Positions 10,871-19,599 of a stretch of 43,423 bases of DNA are shown here, one piece after another; the first letter of the stretch is position 1; each line of letters opens with the position of its first letter. This DNA is from Fragilaria crotonensis. Lineage: Eukaryota > Bacillariophyta > Fragilariophyceae > Fragilariales > Fragilariaceae. Where the stretch lies: the NCBI GenBank assembly GCA_022925895.1, contig JAKSYS010000534.1, forward strand, positions 1-43,423. The letters are read 5' to 3'. Under the pieces are notes generated by a model. That model searched no databases. It was given only the letters and a program-made list of their open reading frames with translations, and had not been told where the DNA came from. The position numbers and the translations under genes are program-made.

Positions 10871-11043
10871 CGCTCTTCCATTGTTCAAAGCATGTCGAGC
10901 TTTGTTGTTGGTGCTGTCTGGTGGCGCCGGTTACAAAACATCGCATCTTTGACGAACTTAGACATGGCAACCAAACCGTGCTGACTAAGCAAAGGGAATT
11001 GGAAGAGAGGCTGGCCAAGCTGGAGCATATGTCGCCACGTTAG
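10871..11043 (+). pseudogene. Third, truncated copy of the small-protein exon 2
   Basis: Begins at the region matching 'ASIVQRLSS' of the intact copy and runs to a TAG aligned with its stop. The sequence keeps the words for QGNQ, LTKQ-ELEERL and the final codons, but has frame changes in the membrane segment and no exon 1. It looks like a partial tandem duplication of the last exon, placed in the 3' flank of the copy at 10339. Confidence 0.6.
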
Positions 11044-11282
11044 GGTAGTGTTCTTCAAATAATGCTTGTGACCCTCATCAAACCTGCCTTGCACAGATAC
11101 CAAGACGAGCGCTCACCCTAGAAGGCTCCAAGGCAGTAGGCACTATGGATTTTTAGCGTAATCATTTTCGTTTTTCACCTCCCATCTCCTCAACAAGACA
11201 TGGACTTTGAGTGCGGCTTCCTCACACTTTGTCCGCGTTCTCCAAGATCCACCCCACACTGCAAAATGCCTGTCCGACTCAC

Positions 11283-12638
11283 CTAAATGGCATCTTCAAC
11301 GTTGTCTCTTGCACAAACGGCAGGATCTGTCTGAAGATCAACAAGACTGTCAGACGCTAGAAAGACAGGTTCGTTACATCCCAAAACTTGCGGCTCTTGG
11401 CGAGGTGTCGTTCTCGCTTCAGCTGGTGGATTCTTGTAAGTCAAGCACTGCATCAGTGCCCACAACCTTGATCTCGAAGGATTTAGTCGACGCCGTCGCA
11501 GATATCTGGGGCGAAGATAAATGAGAACATTCAGGAATCCCTGCAAAGGGAACGTGATGGCGACCAAGACAGCGAGCCAAAAAATGTCAGATTGTTGCTC
11601 GCGCTGGACAGGAGCTCGCTGCCGAACCCCCATGACAATGAGCCCCATCAAACTTATGAGACACGCCAATACGTATAGAGTCGCTTGTATTGCCACGGCT
11701 CTTGCTTGTTGATGTTCCCGACTTGAGCTCCGCAGAGCAGCAGCATCAGATGCATTCGATTTCTTGTGACAAGGCTGTAGCATCTTGAGGAATTCCCAGG
11801 AACGTTGAGCGAAACCGATTGAGCTCCCAATTTCAGAGTCACTTTGTTGCTCGCCACGACTCCCGGCGATGCTGAAGCTGCTGATGCTGCTGCTGTTGGT
11901 GACACGAGTGCCGTGCTCTTCGTGAGCCGAATTGCTTGCAATACCTACAGCAACATTTGTTGTTGAGGAGAACTTTGTATGACGATATTGTTCTGATTTT
12001 CGTCTCGTTGAGCAAACCTTCCAATAGATCATGCCGTTTGAAACGAGAAGAAATATAATTGACGCCCCAAGAGGAATGCCCCCGAAGATGAAAACGAAAA
12101 TTGGATCCAAACATGGTACCGAGGGATCCTCGCCGCATCCCTTTGGATAGTCTCCAATCCAGCAAATCAGTCCCAATCCTTTCGCAGAATAGAGGGAAAG
12201 GCCAGCTCCAATAGATGCCGTTACGAGAGGAAAGAGGATGGACATGACATGCAGAGACGGTTCCAGATACTTTCGGAATTTCAGCTCGCTGACTCCATAA
12301 ACGACAGTGGCAAGAAAGAAGGCGTTCAATGATATATTGTAGAGTGGGACAGAAGTGCCGAGTTGAGTGAAGAAGCCCATCATGGTGCAAGTTTGATCGT
12401 TCCCATGTGCCGATATTTGTCCCCCTTCAGCCGGCAACAGGAACGGATGAACAAACAAGCAAATTGCATTGAGGATGTCAAACATGGACATGCCAAGCAT
12501 CAATCGATTGTAGACTGACGACTTTTTCGTCATCAACACCAAGTAAACGATTATGCTGGATCCAGCAATGGATAACGAAGATGAGATGCAGGTCAATACG
12601 ACCAAAGCGATCACTTGTCCATCCGTCAAGGGCGCCAT
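11283..12638 (-). CDS. Seven-transmembrane receptor, cAMP-receptor-like, copy 1 (intact)
   Basis: Predicted G-protein-coupled receptor with class E / cAMP-receptor-like features. Counting from a TTG 15 codons upstream, hydrophobic segments lie near residues 23-50, 58-83, 100-125, 143-165, 193-215, 336-358 and 368-392. A conserved Cys starts TM3 (DQTCTMMGFF) and two Cys lie in the extracellular loop before TM5 (CWIGDYPKGCGED). The third intracellular loop is long (about 115 residues), Ser-rich and probably regulatory. TM7 ends FLNVLIYLRPRYL, equivalent to NPxxY. The first ATG of the conserved N-terminus is at 12638 (451 aa). No introns. Ligand unknown. It faces the small gene at 10339, as does its paralogue at 17498. 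Confidence 0.82.
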   Translation of the reverse strand: MAPLTDGQVIALVVLTCISSSLSIAGSSIIVYLVLMTKKSSVYNRLMLGMSMFDILNAICLFVHPFLLPAEGGQISAHGNDQTCTMMGFFTQLGTSVPLYNISLNAFFLATVVYGVSELKFRKYLEPSLHVMSILFPLVTASIGAGLSLYSAKGLGLICWIGDYPKGCGEDPSVPCLDPIFVFIFGGIPLGASIIFLLVSNGMIYWKVCSTRRKSEQYRHTKFSSTTNVAVGIASNSAHEEHGTRVTNSSSISSFSIAGSRGEQQSDSEIGSSIGFAQRSWEFLKMLQPCHKKSNASDAAALRSSSREHQQARAVAIQATLYVLACLISLMGLIVMGVRQRAPVQREQQSDIFWLAVLVAITFPLQGFLNVLIYLRPRYLRRRRLNPSRSRLWALMQCLTYKNPPAEARTTPRQEPQVLGCNEPVFLASDSLVDLQTDPAVCARDNVEDAI

Positions 12639-12958
12639 TGTGCTCAAGGCTCGCGGAGTTTGTGGTATTGTCAGCGTTTGCAACTATGTCATAATACCGG
12701 TAGAATATAAAAGCTTTGAGAAACACAGTTGAATGTGGCGAGTCGCGAGGCCCAGAGTCTGGTGCTATACCACGGGGTCATCGTAAGCTATGGCCTTGAT
12801 GTATGGGCGTGACAAAAGAGTACTATGTCATACCAGACAGGCTACCAGGTACTTATCGTAGTTTGTACTCTGAGTGCTGAGTGTGAATAGTGTCTCTCTA
12901 TGAGGTATTACTAGCATGCATATGGAATCGTAGTACTCCGTGCACCGTATTTCTCTGT

Positions 12959-12980
12959 AGTTTAAAGTTTAAAGTTTAAA
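12959..12980. repeat. 7-bp tandem repeat, 3 copies
   Basis: Unit AGTTTAA repeated three times. One of several heptamer arrays in this window (see 26486, 26630, 33599). Confidence 0.85.
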
Positions 12981-13032
12981 TCCGAACGCCGAGTGGTCTA
13001 CACTTCAACTTCAAACACACTGGAGAACTTGA

Positions 13033-13721
13033 GTACCACATAAAAATGGCTTGGAACCAATAGTTTCACAAGAGTTTTAAATTACTATATCTCCGTAGAA
13101 ACATAAATGTTCAACGAACAGTTCTTATATCATTGATCCTTCATCTGCTTGTCAACAGCAATGAGGAATGATCAAAGTACTGGAGCAAGATCCGAATTGC
13201 CTATCGATGATATACAAGTCTTCGTTTTTCATTTACTGGCTCAAAGTCGTGTATAAATATAAATACATATATATATAATATTTTATATTCCGTTCTTTAT
13301 ATTTTTTCACAAGAGTTTGATGAGTGAATCGTCAATCGAAATTCGTATTGGTACAGGGTTTTGTACGAGCTGTTTGTACCACACAGTGTAGAACGAACGC
13401 CAATTGGAATTCTCTCAAACGTATGAAAATATACAGAACTGTAGCTTGTAGAAATTGGGAGGGCATCCTCGACATGTGAAAAATGGTCGTGCAACAATGT
13501 TTTGACGTCTCATCTACAGTATGCGTTTTTTAGAGAATTGAGCATTTAAAATGCTTTTCTATCAGCAGAACATATCTCTATTGGTTATCTGAGGAGAGCT
13601 TTATAATAGGTCACGGTGTGAAATAATGGAAAATGGATTGTTTTTGTGTAGAGTTCCTTGAATTTCACAAGAGATTGGTTCAAAGCCAATTTATCGGGTC
13701 AAAGCCATTTTTATGTGGTAC
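13033..13721. mobile_element. GTAC-flanked TIR element A (689 bp, non-autonomous)
   Basis: Ends are inverted copies: left GTACCACATAAAAATGGCTT and the reverse complement of 13702-13721 the same. Roughly the first 280 bp and last 220 bp are clearly similar to the ends of element B at 30447-32433, while the transposase-bearing middle of B is absent. It codes for nothing recognisable. GTAC borders both ends, so the target duplication may be GTAC itself, but the palindrome makes the exact boundary ambiguous. Confidence 0.8.
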
Positions 13722-14700
13722 AGAAAAAAAATGCCCACACCAATGAAAAAACGGTGTCTGTAAATGAACGTGAAATGTCATCTGTTCATCTGTTGGGATT
13801 CGTGATTGAACTTAGTCCCCGGAAGCTACAGTAGCGTTCAGTAATGACCTGACGTTTTTAGGAAATGCCAGACGTTTCTCTGCCAACCAATCAGAATCGG
13901 ACTTACATTTTAGAATTGAGTGGTTCGATCATGCTAACGTCCTGCCGCTACGCCCAATACTAGCCGTACAAGAAGACATTCGACCCGCACGGATAGGCAC
14001 TGTACTGGAGTGTACAGTAGCTATCCAGTTCTGGTATGTAGTGTCCAACAATCCAATAGGGTAAATTAACCGTTGCTGGTTTGACAAACTCAGAAATGCC
14101 TCCACTTATCTTGGACAATGTCTCCTTGACTCAAAACTTGGCCAATCTCCCGGAACACTATAGGTCACATGGTTTGAATTTTGAATAGGCAAGTGCTCAA
14201 TCTTGGGGGGTATCAAACGCTAGCAATGAACATATGACTGAACCCAGGTCTCAAATGTCATTTCCAATCCCTACCACGAATGTCAGTCTAGTTCAAGTGC
14301 CTTTGAATTCTTGCTGTTCTTGCTGAGCAGAATATTCAAAAGGATGTAGAAGAACTCAAAAACACACTGTTGCATCGTCATCCATTGCTGCTGTTAGGGT
14401 TGTAATAAGCAGAAATGGATGTGAAGAGATGCCTTTCATTGTAATTTTAATGCCACATCTTCCAAATCTGGATCATCTGTTATTTAGTTGCTGGTGATGT
14501 CTTTAAGCAGTTGAATAAGGCAACAGCTCTTGCAATGTAGATGCTTTGCCTCTCAATTGCTCTCTTGCATCCTCTGAAGAACCTGACTGATGTGGTCCAC
14601 TCAACAGGTGGCTAGCTTAAAATGCTTCACAGCTGCATGAAAAACACCAGAATGTAGATGGCATTCTTGGGAAGGTTAATGCTGGCAATGAAGCTTGAGC
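13722..14700. other. Noncoding, no gene seen
   Basis: About 1 kb between TIR elements A and C. AT-rich, no ORF with protein character on either strand, no obvious repeat. Confidence 0.5.
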
Positions 14701-15420
14701 GTACCATTTAAAATGGGCTTAGAACCGATAAAATGGCTTAGGACCATTAATGCGTTAATTTTTTTCGTGCCTACACAGAAAGCTCGCAGTTTGTCGAATT
14801 CGACCCGTACTTGTATGCAAAAGTTGCTCGTATACCCATGCCACAGAAGTAAGTGCCTGGGTGCAAAACGGCATCTCAACTTTGTTTCAAAGGGAATTGA
14901 ACTGTCAGATTTGCTGAGAATTACAATGCACCTCGCAAAATTTCAGGCATCAAGTTGGGCCAGCCGTTTGATGATACATCAAAGGGCTCAATTTTTTCTA
15001 CTACACATGCGAAAAAAATATAGCGTCAATATTGATCCTAAACTCACTCATGTCCGTGGATCAAAAAATGCATGGATAGTTTGGTACAAATCTACCACAG
15101 AAGTAGCGTAGCAGTAAAAATTAATCATTCGGCAAATGCGTGAAAAAAATTCCCGCCAACATATAAGTTTTACCTCATGTACGTCTAAAATTGTATGTAT
15201 GGCTTTGAACCAATGCAGCGACAAACAAGTCAATCGAGAATGTGAATGAATCGACAACTATGACGTCCAGTACTTAAATGATTAACTTTTCGTGTGTAAA
15301 AGAAGCAAAAGAAGCTTTCCTAAATGAGCTGAAGAAGATGAAAAGGATGCATTTTGAGAAATATACTGTGAGTCGAAAAATGCGTTAAATTATTGGTTCT
15401 AAGCCCTTTTTAACTGGTAC
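14701..15420. mobile_element. GTAC-flanked TIR element C (720 bp, non-autonomous)
   Basis: Left end GTACCATTTAAAATGGGCTT and the reverse complement of the right end, GTACCAGTTAAAAAGGGCTT, are inverted copies that continue AGAACC(G/A)ATA. The pattern GTACCA..TAAAA.GGCTT..AACC is shared with elements A and B, but the interior differs, so it is a related subfamily. A 138-aa open frame inside (14695-15111) has no recognisable features. Confidence 0.7.
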
Positions 15421-16984
15421 CATAATTTCATTTCATCGTGGTGCAGAGGCCAATGGGTGTCATGAAAATTTGGACATGCCTGGACACCTAAGCACAATTT
15501 TGAAATCTTCTCCAATGCATGAGGTGAAATCTTTATGCATTCCTTTCTTGAATGCTGTAGTATACCAAGGAGTTGTATTGAAACTAAAGCCTCTGCATGT
15601 TGGAGTGGTGACAATGGCAAGGCAACAGCAGGCCAAGGGCATAATCTTCTTGAAAAGGCTTCTGGCAAACATCAAGTTCAAGAACCATTGAGACTGCCTT
15701 GCATGTTTTGGCATCACCTGCAATAAATCAGCTCTTTTTGTTATTAAGGTACATTGGCATCTCCAATAGTAGCTAATTGGTGTAACCATTCTTGAGTCAA
15801 CATTGACCCTCACCAACAAAATATGGCATTCTAGAATAGATAGCTACTACAGGTCTTGGGGAACGTGAAAGTGATTATCATGTTGACAGTCAGCCATGGT
15901 TGGTATAATTTTGAGCCGACCACTGTAGTTCATCTTCCCTATCTCGGGATACTAACTAACCCAATTGGTCCAGGTTGCTTTGATAGTCCGTACTACTGGT
16001 ACACTAGTAGCAGGTCATAGAAGTTAGGGCACCAGGTTTGTCACATGGCAGCATGCTGGACTCAAATGATGGATTTTTGAATGATCCCAACGCTACTTCC
16101 ACTAACACCTCCTCAGCCACTCACCAACCTGATGTACCACCAAAAGAGACACCCTCCACTATTACAAATGGAAATGACCTTAAACTTCCACAAGAGTATT
16201 GAATTTCCACCATTGTCAGTTGATCCAATCCACACAGTCATGCTCACCAATGAGGCTACTGACTGCCTCCTCATTAACCTCTTCTTCAATTGACCAAAAT
16301 AACTCCAGAAAGATGAATTTTTGTAATGATGAACTTTTTTGCATGAGATATGCAAGATACCAGAAGGCTTTTGCTTTGCAATATATAGCTGGTCATTAGG
16401 AGTTTGAAAATGAAAGTATGCCGGTACCTTAGTAGGTTTCGCACTATCAACTGAGATGATACTCTATCGTGGAAAGCAGTACTACAGTACCCAATACTGG
16501 ACGAATATCACTGTAGTGAAGGTTTCACAAGTACCGGTACTGGTAGTCGAGCTGGAATTTACTGTTGGGCGTCTCGATCGTATGTCGGTACGACGTAAGA
16601 AAGACAAACTCGGTAAACGTGCGAAAATCGACAAGCGGGAATCAATTTGACGCGTGTACTGTGTACTAGCAGTAATCGGACAGTTCGTGCAAAATTAAGT
16701 AGAGAAGGATTAGTCAGAGTCATGGATCTCCTTGCAGTTGAGGACCAGACAGTAGCAGTAGATCGATGGAATCGTGCTCCAGTGTAGAGCACAAAGTAAA
16801 TAGGTTTCAATTTCAGTGTATGTGTTGGTACAATTGTACGGTGTTGTCGAGTGAGATTTGGATCCTTGATCCCATTACTTGTACTACACCTGGTACTACC
16901 GATAGTAGTACTGAAGTAACATGATACGGCTGATAACAAAACCAACTCGACGATAGTTAGAATTGAAGCAACAATCAACAGATA
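15421..16984. other. Noncoding, possibly decayed sequence
   Basis: No convincing gene. A short frame starting near 16050 is Thr/Ser/Pro-rich and soon stops. 16480-16560 is rich in GTAC/GTACC words. The right end adjoins the duplicated block copy 2. Confidence 0.45.
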
Positions 16985-16998
16985 AACAGATGACTCTG

Positions 16999-17424
16999 AT
17001 GATTAATCTTTCCCTTCGCATCATGTCGAGACGTGTGCCTGCACTTTCGGTGAGTTCGGTTTTGGCGGGTTCAATAGTCACTGTGCATCACGCGTTGTGA
17101 TGTTGCCATCATGCCGACGGTGCGCAACCTATCTGTTGTGATGCAGTTCAAATGGTGCCGCTCACACATTTTCATAATTCGTTTCCTTAACTACAGTTTG
17201 GTCGTCGATTCCTTTCCTCTGACGAGGCTGCAAAGCAGGTTGTGGTGCAACGCAGGGGCGGCGCTTCCATCGTTCAACGCCTGTCGAGCTTTGTCGTTGG
17301 TGCTGGTCTGATGGCGCTAGTTACTCAATACTACATTTTTGAAGAACTCAGACAGGGCAACCAAATCATGCTGACGAAGCAAAAGGAATTGGAAGAGAGG
17401 CTGACCAAGGTGGAGAAAAAATAG
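16999..17424 (+). CDS. Small mitochondrial-type single-TM protein (intact copy)
   Basis: Two exons: 16999-17049 (MINLSLRIMSRRVPALS) and 17197-17424, with a GTGAGT donor and CTACAG acceptor, joining in phase 0 to give 92 aa. The N-terminus, rich in Arg, Ser and hydrophobics with no acids before FGRRFLSS, resembles a mitochondrial presequence. It is followed by one hydrophobic segment (FVVGAGLMALVTQYYIF) and a charged helix likely to form a coiled coil (TKQKELEERLTKVEKK). No known family recognised; a mitochondrial inner-membrane assembly or tether role is only a guess. The gene is convergent with a 7TM receptor, as at the other block. Confidence 0.68.
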
Positions 17425-17497
17425 TCACATAACGGTTGTGTCGTTTACATTAGGTCTGGAGCACTGGTGTCGGTTCACTTTCAGGACGTTGTGGCCC

Positions 17498-18989
17498 TCA
17501 TGCAACATAACAACAAGGGTTGCCATGACGACCGCGCGACCTAGAATCCTCAAATGCAGTAGGCACTGTAGATATTAACCATAAATCATTTTCAGTCCCC
17601 TCATCCCTCCGCGCCTCCAAAGGACGTCGAATTTGTGTGCTGTTCGTTCCCGCTTTGCGCGACTTCCCCAAGATCCCCCCCACAGGGCTCATGACATCTT
17701 CACTATTGTCTCCTGCACAAACGGCAGGGTCTGTCTGAAGGTCAGCAAGACTGTCAGAAGCTAGATTCCCAGGCTCATTACATCCCGGAATTTGCGACTC
17801 TATTCGAAGTGCCATTCTCGCTTCAATGGGCGGAATTTGATTTGTCAAACACTGCCATACTGCACACAGCCTCGATCTTGTAGGAAAGACTCGTCGCCAT
17901 CGCAGATATCTGGGGCGAATATATATTAGAAGGTTCAGGAATCCCTGCAAAGGGACTGTGATGCAGACCAAGACTATGAGCCAATAAATGTCAGATTCGT
18001 GTTCACGTTGGACCCGAGCGCTATCCTGAAGCGCCATGGCCACGATCCCCACCACACTTGTAAGACACGCCGATACGTAAAGAGACGCTTGAATTGCAAC
18101 GGCTCTTTCTTGTTGATATTCTCTACTTGCGCTCCGCAGAGCAGCTCGAGTTGCACAGGATTTCTTTTGAAAAGTCAAGATCGTCCTTAGGAATTCCCAG
18201 GGACGTCGAGCGATAGCCGTTGAGTTCCCACTTTCGCTGCTGCTGTTGGTGAAACTTGTGAACGGCTCTTCGTCTGCCGCATCGTTCACAACAGCTACAA
18301 CAACATTTGTTGTTGCGGACAACTTGGCCTCACGGTATTGTTCTGATTTTCGTCCCGTGGAGCGAACCTTCCAATAGATCATGCCATTTGAAACCAGAAG
18401 AAATATAATTGACGCTCCAAGAGGAATGCCCCCCAAAGATCAAAACGAAAATTGGATCCAAGCATGGTACCGAGGGATCCTCGCCACATCCCTTTGGATA
18501 GTCTCCAATCCAGCAAATCAGTCCCAATTCTTTCTCGGAGTAGAGAGAAAGACCAAGTCCAACAGATGCCGTTACAAGAGGAAAAAGAATGGACATGGCA
18601 TGCAGTGACGGTTCCAGATACTTTTGGAATTTCAGCTCGCTGACTCCATAAACGACGGTGGAAAGAAAGAAGGCGTTCAACGAAATATTGTAGAGAGGGA
18701 CAGTCGGGCAGAGTTGAGTGAAGAAGCCCATCATCGTGCAAGTCTGATCGTTCCCATGTGCTGATATTCGTCCCCCTTCCACCGGCAACAGAAACGGATG
18801 AACAAACATGAAAATCGCATTGAGGATGTCAAACATGGACATGCCAAGCATCATTCGATTGTAGACAGACGACTTTTTCGTCATCAACACCAAGTAAACG
18901 ATTATGCTTGACCCAGCAATGGATAACGAAGATGATATGCAGTTCACCACGACCAAAGCGATCACTTGTCCATCCGTCATGGGCGCCAT
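17498..18989 (-). CDS. Seven-transmembrane receptor, cAMP-receptor-like, copy 2 (1-bp break)
   Basis: Paralogue of 11283-12638, same 7TM layout: TM1 after MAPMTDGQ, Cys at TM3 (DQTCTMMGFF), CWIGDYPKGCGED loop, TM7 FLNLLIYIRPRYL. The third intracellular loop is shorter than in copy 1. A run of six C near 18430 stands where copy 1 has five (GCCCCCCAAAG against GCCCCCGAAG) and splits the frame; one base fewer restores it. The C-terminus runs about 60 residues past the copy-1 stop into sequence that looks non-conserved. ATG at 18989. Confidence 0.75.
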
Positions 18990-19468
18990 TGTGCTCAACG
19001 CTCGAGGACCTTGTGCTATTGTCAGTATGGAAGTATGTGTTGTTTTGTGACACGGTTTACGGCGCAGGGCCCGAAGTCTGTAGGCATAGTCAGAGACTCA
19101 GTCATTGGGAAACGAAACGCACTTTGACGTAAGCATGTGGTTGACTCTAGTACGTACCTATCTACCTACAGTACCGCATTTCTCTGACTTCGTATTCGAT
19201 TTTTACTCATGCACCTCAATTTACTATAGTACCTCCAAAATGTCCGAAGGGGGCAGCGGAAAGAGAAAAAAATTGAGCACTTCCAACTTCCAAAAGAAGA
19301 GAGGAAGCTTTATATAGATCGCTGTGTGTATCTTGATTTAAAAGACATATACTCCGGAGTATACTCAATAGCGACCAGAGGTCGCTTTTGCAAGAGTGCG
19401 CGAAGCGTAACGGTCGCGAACACCTTTAAGTAAAAAAAGGTTGTATGTAACTAGACTTGCGAATGGTG

Positions 19469-19571
19469 TTGCACCCAGATGAGTTGACTACCTGAGAATT
19501 TACATGGTGCATCCTTGATCGGTAAGGATCCCCCACTTAAATTTTGAGGTAGTCAACTTGTCTGGGTGCAA
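19469..19571. repeat. 103-bp inverted-repeat unit (MITE or hairpin)
   Basis: 25-bp arms at 19469-19493 and 19547-19571 (starting TTGCACCCAGATGAGTTGAC) are inverted copies with two mismatches, enclosing 53 bp. It lies in the leader of the plus-strand gene of the 5-kb element. No clear target duplication. Confidence 0.75.
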
Positions 19572-19599
19572 AAGTAGGTTTTAGGCTTCAAGTGGGTAG

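Larger units (their letters stand above)
10339..12700. repeat. Duplicated two-gene block, copy 1
   Basis: Contains the small-protein pseudogene (plus) and a 7TM receptor (minus) in the same order and orientation as 16999-19040. Similarity covers exons, the intron position, receptor coding sequence and short flanks. This copy is longer because of the extra exon fragment at 10871-11043. Confidence 0.75.
16999..19040. repeat. Duplicated two-gene block, copy 2
   Basis: Second copy of the block at 10339-12700, same gene order and orientation. It lacks the additional exon-2 fragment present in copy 1. Confidence 0.75.

Noticed and set aside
16081-16293. 70-aa ORF rich in Pro/Thr in the noncoding stretch
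   Set aside because: Low-complexity composition, stops in neighbouring frames and no homology pattern.
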